64,000 nucleotides of DNA from Prunella strophiata (GCA_036583965.1 JAZBQD010000015.1:66060330-66124329), one strand, 5' to 3'; shown: positions 1 through 13,271, counted from the first letter of the stretch. Notes: generated by a model from the letters alone, not told the origin. Made by a program: numbers and translations.

Positions 1-954
1 AGCTTAAATGGCAGGAGGAAGCCCTCTGAAGTAGCTTAAAGGAGCTTGCCTACTGGAGCCAAAAACCCCAGGGTGATTAATAGTGCTTTTACATGAGTTC
101 CTGCCACTAAGCACTTCACCTTTTAATGGAATTCATTAAAGACAGAAATTATTTGCTATTTAGGAGATTAACAAAAACCACTCTCTGAGATATGTACATG
201 TTATCCAGCAAAGCATTCCCGTGTATTGTGGGGAAAGATAGATTGAACAATCTAAAAAAATATGTCCAGCATTTCTGTGCTTTCTTTGGCCCTCTGTGGA
301 AATGTAAAAATGTTTGTGGAAAGCCTTCCTTTTTCCCAAAGTCAGGCATTCAGCCAGACAGTTATGTACATCCGGCTTCTTCATCATTACGCAATTAAGT
401 GAAGTCATACTATGTAAACATCCACTGTGATTAATAGATGGGTGCAAGCAGGTGCCTAGTTTTTTGTAGTAGAGAGTGCTGTAACCAAGCAGGAAAGCAC
501 TCCAGGGTATGTATTAACTCAGGTGTGCAGAAAGGCACAAAACATTAGACTGATTAATTTTAAACATCTGAACAATATATTAATGGATCATTAATATGTG
601 CCCTAGAGTGCACATATAGCTCTTAGTCACAGCATAAAAGAAAAAAAGCACATTCTTGCCAATAAATAATGTTATCTTTCAAGGAAAAGGAAAACACTGC
701 AATATATTGACATACTATGTGAAGAACCAACTTGAAATTACAAAAAAATGCAAATTTAAATTTTACTTTAAATCATAGGAGATGGGCTGACTAACCTTTG
801 TGATCCAGTAGAGGACCCGATGTTCCAGAAGCCATTTAACTGTAGGAAGCGGACACTGTGTTTTTGTTACTGTGTACTCAACTCATGGTAGTGGAGGTGG
901 TTGCTACCAGCATACTGAGCTGTGCTACCACAAGCACAGCCAGAGGGCTCAGGA
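1..954. other. Intergenic stretch, no gene seen
   Basis: AT-rich unique-looking DNA. Open frames are short, lack recognisable domains and overlap on both strands, as expected by chance. I see no repeat family or RNA gene here. Confidence 0.6.
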
Positions 955-1480
955 AAGCACTTATTCACCTTTACTCCTCACTCATTCAACCACATCTGGA
1001 ATAGTGCATTCAGTTTTGGCCTTCCCTAGTATTGGAAAAATATTTAGCTTGAGTAAGTCCAGCCAAAGGCCACCAAGATGGTCAGATGGTTGTAACACAG
1101 AAACCAGATGGGGAGACCATGGAAGTTTGGCTCATTTTAACTTAGAGATGTGAAGGTGCAACCTTGGTGCAACCTAATGGCAGCTTTCCATTTCTCCTAC
1201 AAGGAGGTAAACTGAGAAAATTGAGTGATTTGTGGACATGCATGATGAGAGGCTGACAAACAATGGTGAGAAACTGAAATGGAAGTTCAAACTCGATAGA
1301 AGGAAAAAGTTCTTTCACCACAGGGACAGTCAGATCAATGGAACAGGTTGCCTAGAAAGGTTTTGCATCCTTGAGTATTTTCAAGACTAGACTGGATAAA
1401 ATTCTTACCACTGTGGTCTGATCAGGTGGTGGTACCTGCTTTGAGCAGGAGGACAGTGGAGTAATGCTCCAGGTTATGTC
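955..1480 (+). mobile_element. Very old CR1 LINE remnant (3' part of ORF2)
   Basis: Reading along plus, short blocks match the usual order of the CR1 ORF2 3' region. A 'cacatctggaatagtgcattcagttttggcc'-type block (about 983-1,022) corresponds to the reverse-transcriptase tail sequence meaning 'RPHLEYCVQFW'. It is followed by a 'gtccagccaaaggccaccaagatggtcag' block (about 1,058-1,087; QRRATKM-like). Later blocks near 1,300-1,400 match the part meaning 'FFTVR...WNRLP...' and 'LD'. The frame is destroyed by many indels and stops. Boundaries are approximate. Divergence is much higher than in the copies at 40.6 kb and 43.8 kb, so this is an ancient insertion. Similarity was judged by eye. Confidence 0.6.
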
Positions 1481-3589
1481 TGTACACTATTCACATTTGT
1501 GACATACTTGTACAGCTTGGTTTGTACTTGTACAAGTTCAAGTTCAAGCTTGATGGGCTTCCATCAGTTGGATCTACATAGCACAGTAGGCTGTGCAGCT
1601 GCACAACATTACTGTCCTGTCATGCAGAGCCTAACCACAGGTTAACTTGAATGTCAGTGTCACCCTTCAGTACAGAGGGTGCTTGTTGTCTTCTGGAATG
1701 TGCTAACCCTCAAACTCCTACTGCTCAGTGAGCGGGAAGAGTAGGATGGAAAGGTCTGCCATTAAAATTGTTGCTACACAGCCATCAGCCATATCTTCTA
1801 CATGTTAGCCATCACTTATGTTGTCCAGAAACATCAATTACTTAAGTAGACATGGTTTTCTCAAATGCACTGGGGATCCATATACTAAAAGCCATGTAGT
1901 TTTTCATGTATACTTGCTCTTTTCTCTTCCTTAAACTGAAAAGACACCTGAGCATTGCCTGAGTGCTAGTGGCTGTTTCCAATGGAGGTTTATTTGTTCA
2001 CCCTAAAACTGTATTTTTGAGCCCAGTTTTTGAGGAAAGAACCATAATGAAGTGAGTTCATGAAGAAAGAAAGATTGCAGGACAGTTAGGAGCTCTTAGT
2101 TTGCTCTTGCAACACATGTTCCTTCAGGAACATGACTCAAGCACAGTAATTTTTCCAGTCATTGTTAATGACATGGTGCTTGGTCTCTGTGCCATTGTCT
2201 TGCCATATCTGACTCAAAACCAAGTCAGAGCTGGTGATGGATAAGCAGCTGTGTGCAGAAGTCAGCTGTAAATGCAATGGAAAGTCCATGTTTCCTCAGA
2301 CATCTGTGGTTTATAAAGTGGTGACCAGACACACTGTCACTGTCTGGTGGGGGTCCAAGGCCACCTGTATGCTTTTTTGCTAGGTGACTCTCCTAACCTG
2401 CCACATCTGGCATTGCTGCCTAATTAGAGTAAAAGCCCCTCATTTCTATGGAAATGAGATTCTTATTTCTCTTGGCAAATGGGGAGCAGAGGACCAGGAA
2501 AGTTTGGAAGGTGGATAAGGATGCTCTATCTGAGAACACTGTAGCAATGCTGGGAAAATGTCGCTGCACACATTTGTCTGATGTTTCTCCCTCCTCCAGC
2601 TGTCACATGCCTACAACTGTGAGCTAGTGTCACATACCTACACTTTTATGTCCCCAAAAAGCATAATTTTCAAATGACCATGTTTGCTAGATGTTTGCTG
2701 TTGTCCCAGAAGGGAGAATCTGATTTTTTTCTTGTGCAGTCCTCCAGCACTCAGTGGCCATTTGCTTTGCTTTTGTTTTAAGTTGAACTGGGCACAGTGT
2801 GAGGGCAAGGAGGCTTACAGCCTTCCCAGTACTCTGATGTCCTCAGAGTACTGTAAGCAGGGCAGGTCTCACCAGATCTGACTCAATTACATCTCTACTG
2901 CCTGTGAGCATAGGAGGAGGTGGGAACCTCCTCCATGGTCCCACCTGAGGAGCCAGATGGTATCATCCCAGAGCTTTTCTGAGTGCACATCAATATTTAT
3001 AGTGTGTGGACAATCAGGGCATCAGTCCTTAATGAAAAAATCAATGATGTAGCCAGACAGCACAGACACAGACATGTCAAAATGTCTAATATGTTATAGC
3101 ATCACTGCCTTTCACTGAGAGGCCACACCTGCAAGCTCTGTGTCCCTTATTGAAGCACAGATTTAATGCACATATTTTTATTGTCAAAGTCTATTTGTCT
3201 GGGGTTATGCTATGCAGAGCTTTGGAATTACCAAGCCCTATAGTATTGTAAGTGCAATCAGATGTATTTTTCCAAGTTGCAGTGTTAATGTAGCTGCTGA
3301 TATTTTTCTTGGAAACTAGGTGTCACTAGTGGTTTAGAAATAGCAGATACACAGTTTCATTCCTATGTGCTTATTTTTCCTGCAACTCATTTATAACCTC
3401 TCAGCCTCTCCCTGTGCACATCCAAAAGAGCATGGAGCTGCCTTCTCTGTAACTGAAGAGTGACATTAGATCCTTCTGTAGCCTTTCTTCTCATCAAGGC
3501 AAAGAAAGATAGTTCCTTTGTCTCTGTATCTCATCCTAATCATCCTGGTGTACCTTTGTGAAACTCCTACAGCTTTTCCTTTTCTCTTG
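1481..3589. other. Intergenic stretch, no gene seen
   Basis: No supported gene. It contains a 12-bp perfect palindrome, ACTTGTACAAGT, at 1,526-1,537 beside a short 'aagttc' repetition, and the alternative hairpins at 2,913-2,945 listed separately. The remainder looks like unique AT-rich sequence. Confidence 0.55.
2913..2945. repeat. Two mutually exclusive hairpins
   Basis: GGAGGAGGT (2,913-2,921) and ACCTCCTCC (2,926-2,934) form a perfect 9-bp stem with a 4-nt loop. GGTGGGA (2,919-2,925) can instead pair with TCCCACC (2,939-2,945), a 7-bp stem. The two stems share bases, so only one can form at a time. No function is implied by the sequence alone. Confidence 0.75.
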
Positions 3590-4365
3590 CTACTGTGGGA
3601 CCCAGAGCCAGACAGTTCTGTAGGCATGATCTCACAAATGTCAAGCAGAGGCCCCTTCCCTGGTCCCTTCCCTGGTGCATTAACACTGCCAAGTATGGGA
3701 TGCTCTTCCATCCTCACTCTTCATGCCTGTTCCACTGTCTGCCTCTAGGACTCAAAAAGTTCTGTCCTGCTGAGCTTCTCCTCAGCCAGTGCCCCACAGC
3801 CCCAGCAGTCCACAGCACCTGCATTGCAGAGTCCCAGGCTTCCACACTTTTCTCTCTAGAGATTCTGGATATTTCTGGCATACAAATGGCTGCCCTACCC
3901 ACCATTGCATGAAGTGTGTGAATTGCTTTCCCCCTTCTTGCCATCCAGCCACCAGTGTGCTGTTAACTGCAAACTTACTGGGGGTATGTGCTGTCTCCTT
4001 GCCCAGGTCATTCACAGGCATTAACTATTTTGATCCTGGTTTGACCTCAGGTACCTTCAGTGGGGCAAAGCAACTGAACATCAGTCAAATTCAACATCAG
4101 TCGAATTTTGGACCATTGATCAAAAAATTTCATTTTTCACCACCCAGTAGCCAGCTTCTCCAGTCCTATATCTCACTGACTTCCTAGAAAGATACTGTGG
4201 GATGCTGTGTGCTAGATCTTTGTGTTCCTGAATACATTTTCCAGAAGTATTTGCTCCCTAAACTTTCTGGAAACTGAGGTTAGACTGACTAGCAGATAGC
4301 CCATGGTTTCCCCATTCTTACCAGTCTTGAAGGGATACTAGTCCCTATCCTCTCATGGTAATCAC
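3590..4365 (-). mobile_element. Very old CR1 LINE remnant, minus strand
   Basis: The plus strand reads like the complement of a decayed CR1 ORF2. The block near 3,960-4,030 (tgcaaacttactggggg..., then a 'ccaggtcatt' block) is collinear with the block at about 44,385-44,440 in the better preserved minus-strand CR1. The block near 4,270-4,360 (gaggttagactgac...cttaccagtcttgaaggg) matches a CR1 segment further 5' in the element. Spacing is roughly right but indels are numerous. The frames across it (for example 3,789-4,187 on plus) are by-products of the decayed repeat. Boundaries and assignment are by eye. Confidence 0.5.
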
Positions 4366-5154
4366 AGCCAAGATTGTCATCTAATATCACATGTTAAACC
4401 ACTACTATCTATGAGTAAGGAATCCAGCAGAGGCACCTCCAGTCCCTGAAACATCCAGAAACTGTATTAAAGAATTGCATCTAAATTCCATCAATTTCCT
4501 GAATTCTTGCACCTTATTGTGTTGACCTTACAGTGGATACCCAAGAATAACAGTACTCTACAGTGCTGAAAATAAAAAGTGTGATATAATACATTCTTAT
4601 TTTCAAGATGGGTTATCAAAGATTGCTTGAAAATCAGAGTGGAAGAAATCCAAGATCAGCATAGTCCTATTAAGTAAGGAACTTGTTATGTAAGTCATTA
4701 TGTACTCAAATTCCTTCACTAAGTTTCACAGTATAGACTAGAAATTATTTTTTTAACACTCCTCAAAGAAAATGTACAGATTCAATAAAGTGTTCATATC
4801 AATGCTATGGTCTAGAGAATTCTTCTGTATGATCATAGGATGGGTGCACATGCATGATTCAGACTGTAAAGATACATACAAGCTGTTTATCTTTGCAGAA
4901 AGGAACTCCACTGCTTTGAAATGCCTGAAGTAAACTTTTATACCTTCACAACAACTTCTGCTACTGACTGGTCATAGTAATACAGTGTGACTCAGGCAGA
5001 AAATGGCAGAACATGTCCCCCAAGGGAAACTTTGTATCAGTGATGTAAATTTAGCAATTTAGCAGTTCCTGACATTTTCAGCTTGCATATAATGATATAT
5101 ACTGATCAACATTCAGAACTAATCATTGTCCTGCGTCTGTTCAGGGCTGAGATT

Positions 5155-5176
5155 AAAAAAAAAAAAAAAAAAAAAA
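5155..5176 (+). repeat. A22 homopolymer
   Basis: An uninterrupted run of 22 A. No recognisable retrotransposon body or target-site duplication flanks it, so it is best treated as a simple repeat. Confidence 0.9.
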
Positions 5177-6378
5177 GACAGCATATATAAATAATGTAGA
5201 AGCGATTCCTCATTGTATAGTTCTTGGATACTGCCTGGTATGTTCAATCAGACCTATTTAGTTGTGATCAAAGTCACTGTTATTTCATGCATAAATGAAT
5301 GAAATAACCCAACTGTGATCCTAGGAATTGCTCAAAGCATTTTAAGAAAGAAGGATGATCAGTTGTATATTTGAACACAGTCCTCATGGCACATGTAGAT
5401 GAGATTTCCTGCAAGTAAATACACATCCTTATAACATGAAACAATACATTAGAGTGATATTGTTTTCAAAACACAAAAATTAATTGACATAAATAAAATA
5501 TCTTCATGTTGATACAGATATTGTTTTGGCTTGTACTCGACAGACTCTGTTTTCAGCCTATCTTCCCACCCTGTATATTCCATAAAGCTCAAGAAAGTTG
5601 TCTGGGCATCATGAATATGAAAAGGAGTCAGAAGAACTTGGCAGGACAGGGAGCTATTGGTTGCGAGAACTGCCTTAAGTGCTGCTTTTATAAGGAAGGA
5701 GCTGGAGTTCTGTCAGTTCCATTGGTCTCGTAAGGTACCAGGACTATGCCAACAGACTTCATATGATATCATCAAGAAATTTCGCTCACCCCAAGGAGTC
5801 AATGATTACTTCCAATTAGTATATTATTTGTACTGAAAATTGCCCAAAATCCCACCCTCCCAATGACTACAAACTTGTTGTTTTGTTTGTTTTTAATCTG
5901 AGGTTTGCTGTGTGCACAGCTAACCACACACCATGGACAACTGTCCTGAGCTAACTTCTGCTATACCTGCATGGCTAGAACCTAAGTTCACTGCAGACAT
6001 TCCTCCCAGGATTCACTGCATGGCTGCCAAATTGCCAGTGCTTGTTTTGATGAATCTGTCTTTGCTTCAGCCATCATGACATTTATTCCTTGCCATTCTC
6101 CACCTGTTTAAGTCTCAAGACTTAAAAGGGCCAGCTAGAAATTCTTAGGGGTCATTTCCCATTCAGCATGAAAAATAGCAGAAAATCACTCCTGCCCTCT
6201 CTATCCTCAAACTTTGACCTTACAGAGCAGAAAGTTTGCCAGCCAAAGACCAATTTGCTGCTTTGACTGGGAATCACTCAGATACTGAAACATGACTTGA
6301 AGGTCTGTTTTCACCCTCCCACACAGGAATTAGATAACAGTCGAAAAAGGACGGAAATTTTACAGACCTGTGTGATGT

Positions 6379-6411
6379 TCAGAATAATAACACTCAAGGT
6401 TATTATTCTGA
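6379..6411. repeat. Perfect 13-bp inverted repeat, 7-nt loop
   Basis: TCAGAATAATAAC (6,379-6,391) pairs perfectly with GTTATTATTCTGA (6,399-6,411) across the loop ACTCAAG. It is AT-rich, so cruciform or RNA hairpin formation is possible. It lies in no supported gene. Confidence 0.85.
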
Positions 6412-7693
6412 TCTGGATGTGGATAGACACCTGGTGCTGTGAACACTGCAGCACAATGAACTGCACATTCAGGTACTCTGGGTGCCTGCTTTGGCTTTTG
6501 CTGATGGCAGTACTTGCCAAGGGAGTAGGACCCATCTTTTCAAACAGGCCCTTATTGATTTGAGTGGCTATATTTTCTATTTTGCTATTGCATTTAAGAA
6601 AGACTTTCCAGAGGTTCAAATTACATACAACTAAAATCCACTGATTTTTTTTTACTATTACCTCTGGTCCTGATGGCAAACAAATATCACTTTAAAATAT
6701 AGCCTTAATATTACAGTATATATGTTATCATAGTAAAATTGCTAGCAATGTATTTCTTCCAGTCTGCTGCACAAAGGTTCACTTAGTTTCATATTTTGTG
6801 TTTGGACCGGAGAATTTATTTGATAGAGTACAAGAAACCAGAAGAAACAACAGTCAACATGCCACTAACTGTATCAGTGCCACAGAACAGATTTTAAATG
6901 TCAACTTTGAAATTAAAAGTGACATAAAGGTCAGTGAAAGAATTTCTTGGGGAAAATTAGAGTGTGAAACAAATGAAAAAAAATTGCACAGAACCTGGTA
7001 TAATCTTAAAAATTAAAAGAAAGAGAGCAAAATGCAAGCCAGGCAAAACAAGATTATTATTTTGCAATTGTTTTCCAAGCTGATAAGAATAAAATCTGCT
7101 TTCCTGTTAGGCTTTCAACAGTCTCCAGAATATATCTTCCTATTTCTACTCTTATTTTTTTAGCAAATGTTTTTTCTCGCTCTGTGTGTGTGAATGGTAA
7201 ATGAGATGTTCTGATGGTACATCTCAGCTAAATGCTTTGTGTGCTACCAAGTGTTACCCAGATAGAACCTCTCACTGCAGCTGCCATAGATAATTTGATA
7301 AGTTAGATGTAGCCACTGGATTTTATTTTCATTAAGGAGTGCTGGATGGAAAGTTGATGGCTATTGCAGGACTGGTTGGTATTTAACTTTGTTCTGCAAA
7401 CATTGATTTGTAAGTTGTAATTTTTGCTCCTACAATTAGCCTCCAAGAGGTAGGCTAGTGAAAGGTAAAAGTTTGATTTGAATACTCAAAGGTAAAAGCC
7501 TAATTTGAAGGCTGCATGATAAGGCTATCAGTTTATTCTTCCAAAAGGAACCACCCAGATACCATAGAACTGCAGTGAGATAGCCATGTTGGCAGAGATC
7601 ATGACCAGTAATAGCGTAATTCCTTTTCTGCCATGAACACCACCTGTCAGCAGACTTGGTGGCAAGTGACTGCTGAAAAGAACAGCAAAAAGG

Positions 7694-7696
<3 letters not shown>

Positions 7697-7725
<29 letters not shown>
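7697..7725 (+). repeat. T29 homopolymer
   Basis: An uninterrupted run of 29 T. It could be the poly(A) tail of a minus-strand insertion, but the left flank shows no recognisable body. Treated as a simple repeat. Confidence 0.9.
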
Positions 7726-7728
<3 letters not shown>

Positions 7729-10700
7729 GTTTAAGTTTTGGGCTAATATAAAAATATGAAGCTAAACCTTTTTTATTCTTTCCACCAACCATGGGGCAAC
7801 AAACCAGACCTCCCTTCTGCCTGGCAGTGCAGCAGGGGTTGTTGTGGCTCGGGATCAGAGGAGCAGGTCTGCTGGCTGGGCACTGGGAGAGCACCTCAGG
7901 TCCTGCTCTGCCAGTTCCAACCTTATCCTTCACACTTGCCTCAGGAGATAGCTTTGCTCTTGCCAGAGGCAGATTCTCCCTGGCAGGAAGATGTCCTCCT
8001 TAGACAGAACTGTGTGAAGTTCACTTTTCTTTCCCTTCTCTACCCTTCTCTACTCACGTGGTGCAGTTGGCTACAGCATGGTATTTGCTCTTTGTTACAG
8101 AGACAGCCTTCTCCTCCAGCACTTCTCCAACCGTTTTGTTCAAGGCTATTTCTTTCTTTCCCCAGCACAAGATTCACTGCTTAGTTCTCTCTGGTCTGGA
8201 TAAAAGGTTTACCAGGAATTTTAATGCGAAATGATTTTCAGAAGAAGAGCCATGTGCTGCATGCCAAGAGAACAATTAAGGAATCACTGTTAGACTGTAG
8301 CCGAGCTCGATGCCGTGAACACAGAGTGTGTTTGCTTTCACATGTCAGCAGAACATCATTAATCATGGTGTTTCTGGCTCCCACAGCCCTGTTCTTGTCC
8401 TGCTCCTCCTCTGCCTCTTCTGAGCAATCTGTTTACTAATGAGAGCTTCACTGTGAGAGGTTTAAAGGCTGAGAAGCTGAGATCAGGACCCTGACAAGCC
8501 ACAGGCCTTTTATCATTTTCTCTGGGCATTCTTTTTTGACAGTGTCTGTCTTGCCTCTCTTCTGTCAACAACTGATTGAGTTATGATTTGGGCACCTCTC
8601 TTCCAGCTGAAATTAAGAATGATCCTCTAGGGTTTTCCCCTGGTATCAGGTCTAAAAAAAGAGCCAACCCACCCCTGTTTCCTTGGTTGTGGTAGCTCTT
8701 ACCCAGCTGGAATTTTTTAGGGAAAAAGAAAAAAAACCAACAAATTGCTAAAAAGATACCCTTAAAAATTTAGACCAAAGCAGAACTAGGAAAGCAGGGA
8801 ATAAAAATCAGGGTGCAGAAGTATTTTTCTCTTTACATTCAGAAGCAAAAATGAAAAGAAAGGAAGAAAGGAAAAAAAGCTATCCCAAAAAGGCAATTTT
8901 AGGAAATATTTTCTATTAGATATTAAAAAATAGTTATCTATATAAATGTATGATACAAAAATATCAGTATCTGGTGTGAAGCAATTTAAGGAACAACTAT
9001 AATCTAGTCACAAATATAATTTCTTTAAATATATTAGTTTATTAGTTATTAGTTATATTATTTAAAAGACTATGTGCAAATACCATTTTATTAACAAAAT
9101 ATTTCTTTTCTGAAGTTATATCATTGTGTTCAATGGATTTTCTCCTTGAATTTTTCTAATTCATTTCTAAATCCAATTTTACTTGGATGCTCACAATTAT
9201 CCCGTAACAATGAATACCAGAGTTTAATTCTACTCTGTTAAAACTTCCTTTTTGAGTTGCTGATAACTTTACTTAAACCCTCCTATTTTCTGTATTACAA
9301 TGAACCATGAGTAAAGACTTCCTAATCATTCTCTCTCTTTCTCCTTTGACTCACTGAATTCTATTATCACCACTCTGTCATCACTTTTCAAGGCTGGCAA
9401 ATCCTGGTCTAAATGCAGTCTGGTACAGCAGTTTTTGTCATAAAAACTAAAATGGTACAAAACCTCTGGAACATAAATAACTCACATTGCATAAACCACC
9501 TGGAAGACTAATTCTGACTCATTTACACTTGAGACCCTAAGTAATTTTAAATAAGTCACTCCCTTAACAACTGCAGTTATTTAACCCTTCAGAATATGAC
9601 TTCTTCTCTTAAAAAAAATTACCAATGCCAACATTACCAAGGCCTGTGGTTCATTTCTGAATAAGAGCATCATATTAGATGCTCACACTTGTTCCTTGTT
9701 CTGGTTTAGGAACACCCCTGTATTGCTGCTCATAGTGCTCAGGATTGGTATGATATATCCTACAGGATATATTTGTCAGCTTGAAACCTGAAGAATAGAT
9801 TGTACACTACTGCTATTTCAGACTTGTCAATGTGAGAGACATATCCTGTCCTTTACTCTAAGACTTCACACACCTGAATGGATCAAAGTATGACACAAAG
9901 ACCTTTTGCAGGAGTACCTTCTACTTCTTGGGAAACAAATTCTGCATTAGTTCTCAGCCAAAAATCTATAATTGGGTAATGATGTTGAGTAATTGTTCTT
10001 AGTAAATATCCTTAGCTGCTTGTTTGTCTAGAAAATCAGCAAGGAGAAATGTCAAGTGGAAGAAACCACAAAATTTTAACAAACTTTAGAAATTGTAGCT
10101 GTTTTAAATTACTGTGTTTTGACTGTGAGAGTTAATCCTCTTTCTCTCTCAATCACAAAATATTCCTCCTTGTGGTGGTGTAGTCAAAATACTCTATAAT
10201 TTACTCATGTGCAATCTCCATTCATTTTGTGAGACTACATGGAAGTGAAAAAGAACCACCTTTCATGGAGGAAAATTTATATTATGTGCTCTAATTTCAG
10301 GGAATACATCCCATCTTTGTCAAAGGCAGACAGTGTGTAGGGTAGTTACAGAATGTACTTTTGCTGAACCACATTATTCACATATTAATTTGGCTTTATG
10401 TACATAGAAGACTGAGTGCCAGATCCTGCTAAGGTTGCTTATGTGAATTGTCTTATTTATTTCATGCCTTACTGTACAAGGAAAGCTGGATTTAGCCCAC
10501 TGTGTTTTTAGTATACAAAGGAATACTTACTTTGCCACTTCCCACAACCAAAAAGGAATTAATTTGCAAGAGTGTGAAAGAGCAGAGAGGTTTTAGAGCT
10601 ATGTCTTGCAGGCCAGTGTTTCTTTGATGGTAAGAAAAGAAAATTCTGCACTATCTGATTCGCCCAGCACATTTAGCAGTGCTTTCAGGTAGGGTCTCCC

Positions 10701-11029
10701 CAGGTGATAACTATGCTTCCCTGTGTTATGACCCACCCCTGTGGTGAGGTAACTGCAATTTTTGTTAATCCCTTGGGACAGAATAGAGTGAAGCTAGACA
10801 GAATGACTAGTGTTTATATATTTCTATTTCTATTTTCTATTTCTATGTATATGGCAGATTCATTTTAAAAGAATTTGGTTGCAATGAAAAGGAGGTCTGT
10901 AGCAGTTTTGGGTATTTTCTATAGAAATATAACTATTTGAAGTATAAGAATATCACTTAAGAAAATATATAAGGAAAAGCCAGAAATAGAAAGAAAGGAT
11001 AAGAGTAGATAGGGAAAGATATCACCATG

Positions 11030-11750
11030 CATAGATCCAGCGGCAAGGCTTGATTGCTGATATTTCCATGTCTGACAGTTGAATTGATGGTCGCAGACTT
11101 GATCCCTTGGGGAGCCAGGAAAAGCCCATGGGACACAAAATTCAGTGGGTTAATAAAAGCTCAGGTTCAGGTAGGAGCACCCAGGGACCTTACCTGGAGG
11201 GAGACTTTAACACTCTGTTATGCAATACTGTGGATCATGCCCAGTCCCCTGGCAGGAGGGCCCAGAAATGAATCTTTGATGGTCTGTGGCACTTTGAGGG
11301 CCTTTGATGGTTTATGGCACATTTTAATGACATGACGGACGCCTCTCATGCCAGCGTAGTTGAGCCAGTCATACCCCATCAGAAGGGATGAACACCTTCA
11401 GACCTACGAGTGAATGTCCCTATACCTCCCCCAGGAGGAAGTTTTATGCCTGAGCCTTATCAGGACAGAGGACATTGGCATGATAAAAAGCACTGTCCCT
11501 ACTTTGGAGGTTCTGCCTTTCCCTTTCTCTGGCTTCAAAAACCAACTTGTTGGTAAATAAGCATCAGTTTGTCATGGTCAAGGCCTCCAGTGGAGAGTTC
11601 ACATCCCCTCTGCACCTGGGCTGTTCTTATGGAGATCAGAGATTTTTCTACCACCCACCCAAAAACTCTCCTCCTCCCCTTTAGTTTGAAAGTGCAACCC
11701 TGCCTCAGGAATGCACCTTTTGCTTTTGCAAATGCACCAATTGTTTGAGT
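11030..11750 (+). mobile_element. Possible decayed LTR or other retroelement
   Basis: This patch is GC-richer than its surroundings and reads like LTR sequence. A TATA-like GATAAAAAG (11,482-11,490) is followed about 65-75 nt later by AAATAA (11,555-11,560), the spacing expected of promoter and poly(A) signal in an LTR. It then runs into T-rich sequence and C-rich sequence near 11,640-11,690. The left half holds two copies of tttgatggtNtNtggcac with a period of 28 bp. I could not find convincing TG...CA ends or a target-site duplication, so the limits and identity are tentative. Confidence 0.3.
11275..11320 (+). repeat. Two-copy imperfect duplication, period 28 bp
   Basis: tttgatggtctgtggcac (11,275-11,292) and tttgatggtttatggcac (11,303-11,320) differ at two positions. 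They lie inside the possible decayed LTR. Confidence 0.75.
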
Positions 11751-13271
11751 CATTAACCTTTAATACTATCATTTAACCTCTCACACCTTGTTTTTCCTTT
11801 GCAAACCAGGATTGTGTAATGGGTTAGAGCCGGGATGGGGCAGTGACACAGCTCCACTCTGTCACAGTCAGGGTTCTGTCAGTGCTGCTCACAACAGCTG
11901 CAGTTCTGCACGGTGGTACTGTGGGTTGTTGGCTATTATGCTGAGCTAGGTAAATGGGATGAATCATTGTGTTCCCAAAAACTGCTCTGGCACAAGATGT
12001 CTTGTCACAAAATGTTGTTAAATGGACACTCAGACAATTTGAAGCTGTCTGCCAGGTTCACAAGCTCTGACTGATTTCAAAATATCACATCGATCAGCAT
12101 TTACAAAGCAATTTGCAGAAGGCAGTACCCGAAATAAACTGGAATTTATCAAAGTCACTGATACATGTAATGTTTTTTATATATTATTCTATTTAAAAAT
12201 AAATATGCTTTCAGCTTATCTGTCTTCCAATAGCTCCAAAGTATTATAATTATTTTTGGATGGTTGGCCTATAAAGCAGGATAGGGTACTTTAAACAACA
12301 GCTCTCTTTAAAAGAATCACATTATTTTCATGCCTTGGCATCACTTCTCACATAGTGACAGAGCCAGGTATTTCCAGTGTAAAGTCCAACCGATGATCTG
12401 ACAGAATAATATCATGTCTTATTGGAGTCACACATGGCTTGCTGTTATAGCTCTGTATCAACAGGAATCCAAATCCTGCAAGTGATAGAAATAGGTTTAT
12501 TATTTGCAAGACAGAAAGAAGATTTCAGACAAAGTTATTTGCACCAAAAGCCAGACTCAGCTTGTTTTGATTTCTAGACTGTTTTGTTCACATTTTTCCA
12601 TGGATATTTTTTTGTGTTATACACAGTAATAGTTTTTTCCTCTGTGAATTTCTAACAGAAATAATGATAGATACGTGCTAATGTATTATTATAATTTATT
12701 TATATGAGTTGTGAGTTTGTCCTATTTGTTCCATCCTTATGGAATGCTACTACCTGGTGACCCTTCTGAAATGGCAGAACTCCAAAATCATTTTGGCAAT
12801 GAAAATGCATGATTAGAGGCATTCCTGCCATCACATATACTTGTAGCTTTCTGAAATTTAGCTTGATTTAATCCTGGTATTCATTCATCTAGAAAAGCTG
12901 GGTTTAACAAGTGTAGTCTACACACATATTCTTTGGATTTTAATGACAAAGTTAATAGGACTTTTCATGCTTCATCCATTTCTCTGACTGTGGACAAATT
13001 AACAGTCATGCATAGTTATATTTCTGCATAACTTTAATGTAATAAAGCTCTCTGATTCCAAGTGCATCTTGGAGTGAAATCCTTTCTCCTCTCGAGCACA
13101 TAATAAAACTTCCACTGATTCCTGTAAGTTTCATAGACTTCACCTGTGTTTATTTTATTAGGCTTGAACTGGCAATTCAGATCTGGTTCTGGATTTCAAA
13201 CACTGCAAAATTTGAGAAAATCTAAATCCCAGATTTAATGATTCCCCATCTTGCATGAACCTGTACTCACT

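Larger units (their letters stand above)
4366..11029. other. Intergenic stretch, no gene seen
   Basis: Mostly AT-rich unique-looking DNA. It includes homopolymers at 5,155-5,176 and 7,697-7,725, hairpins at 6,379-6,411 and 9,753-9,772 (ATATATCCT-AC-AGGATATAT), and purine-rich DNA near 8,825-8,885. A GC-richer patch at 7,790-8,180 carries a 142-codon plus frame with no recognisable domain, no splice context and no promoter signal that I can support. Confidence 0.5.

Noticed and set aside
3789..4187. 132-codon plus-strand frame
   Set aside because: Lies across an ancient minus-strand CR1 remnant and reads its complement.
7756..8184. 142-codon plus-strand frame in a GC-richer patch
   Set aside because: Overlaps other frames, has no known motif and ordinary residue bias of C-rich noncoding DNA.
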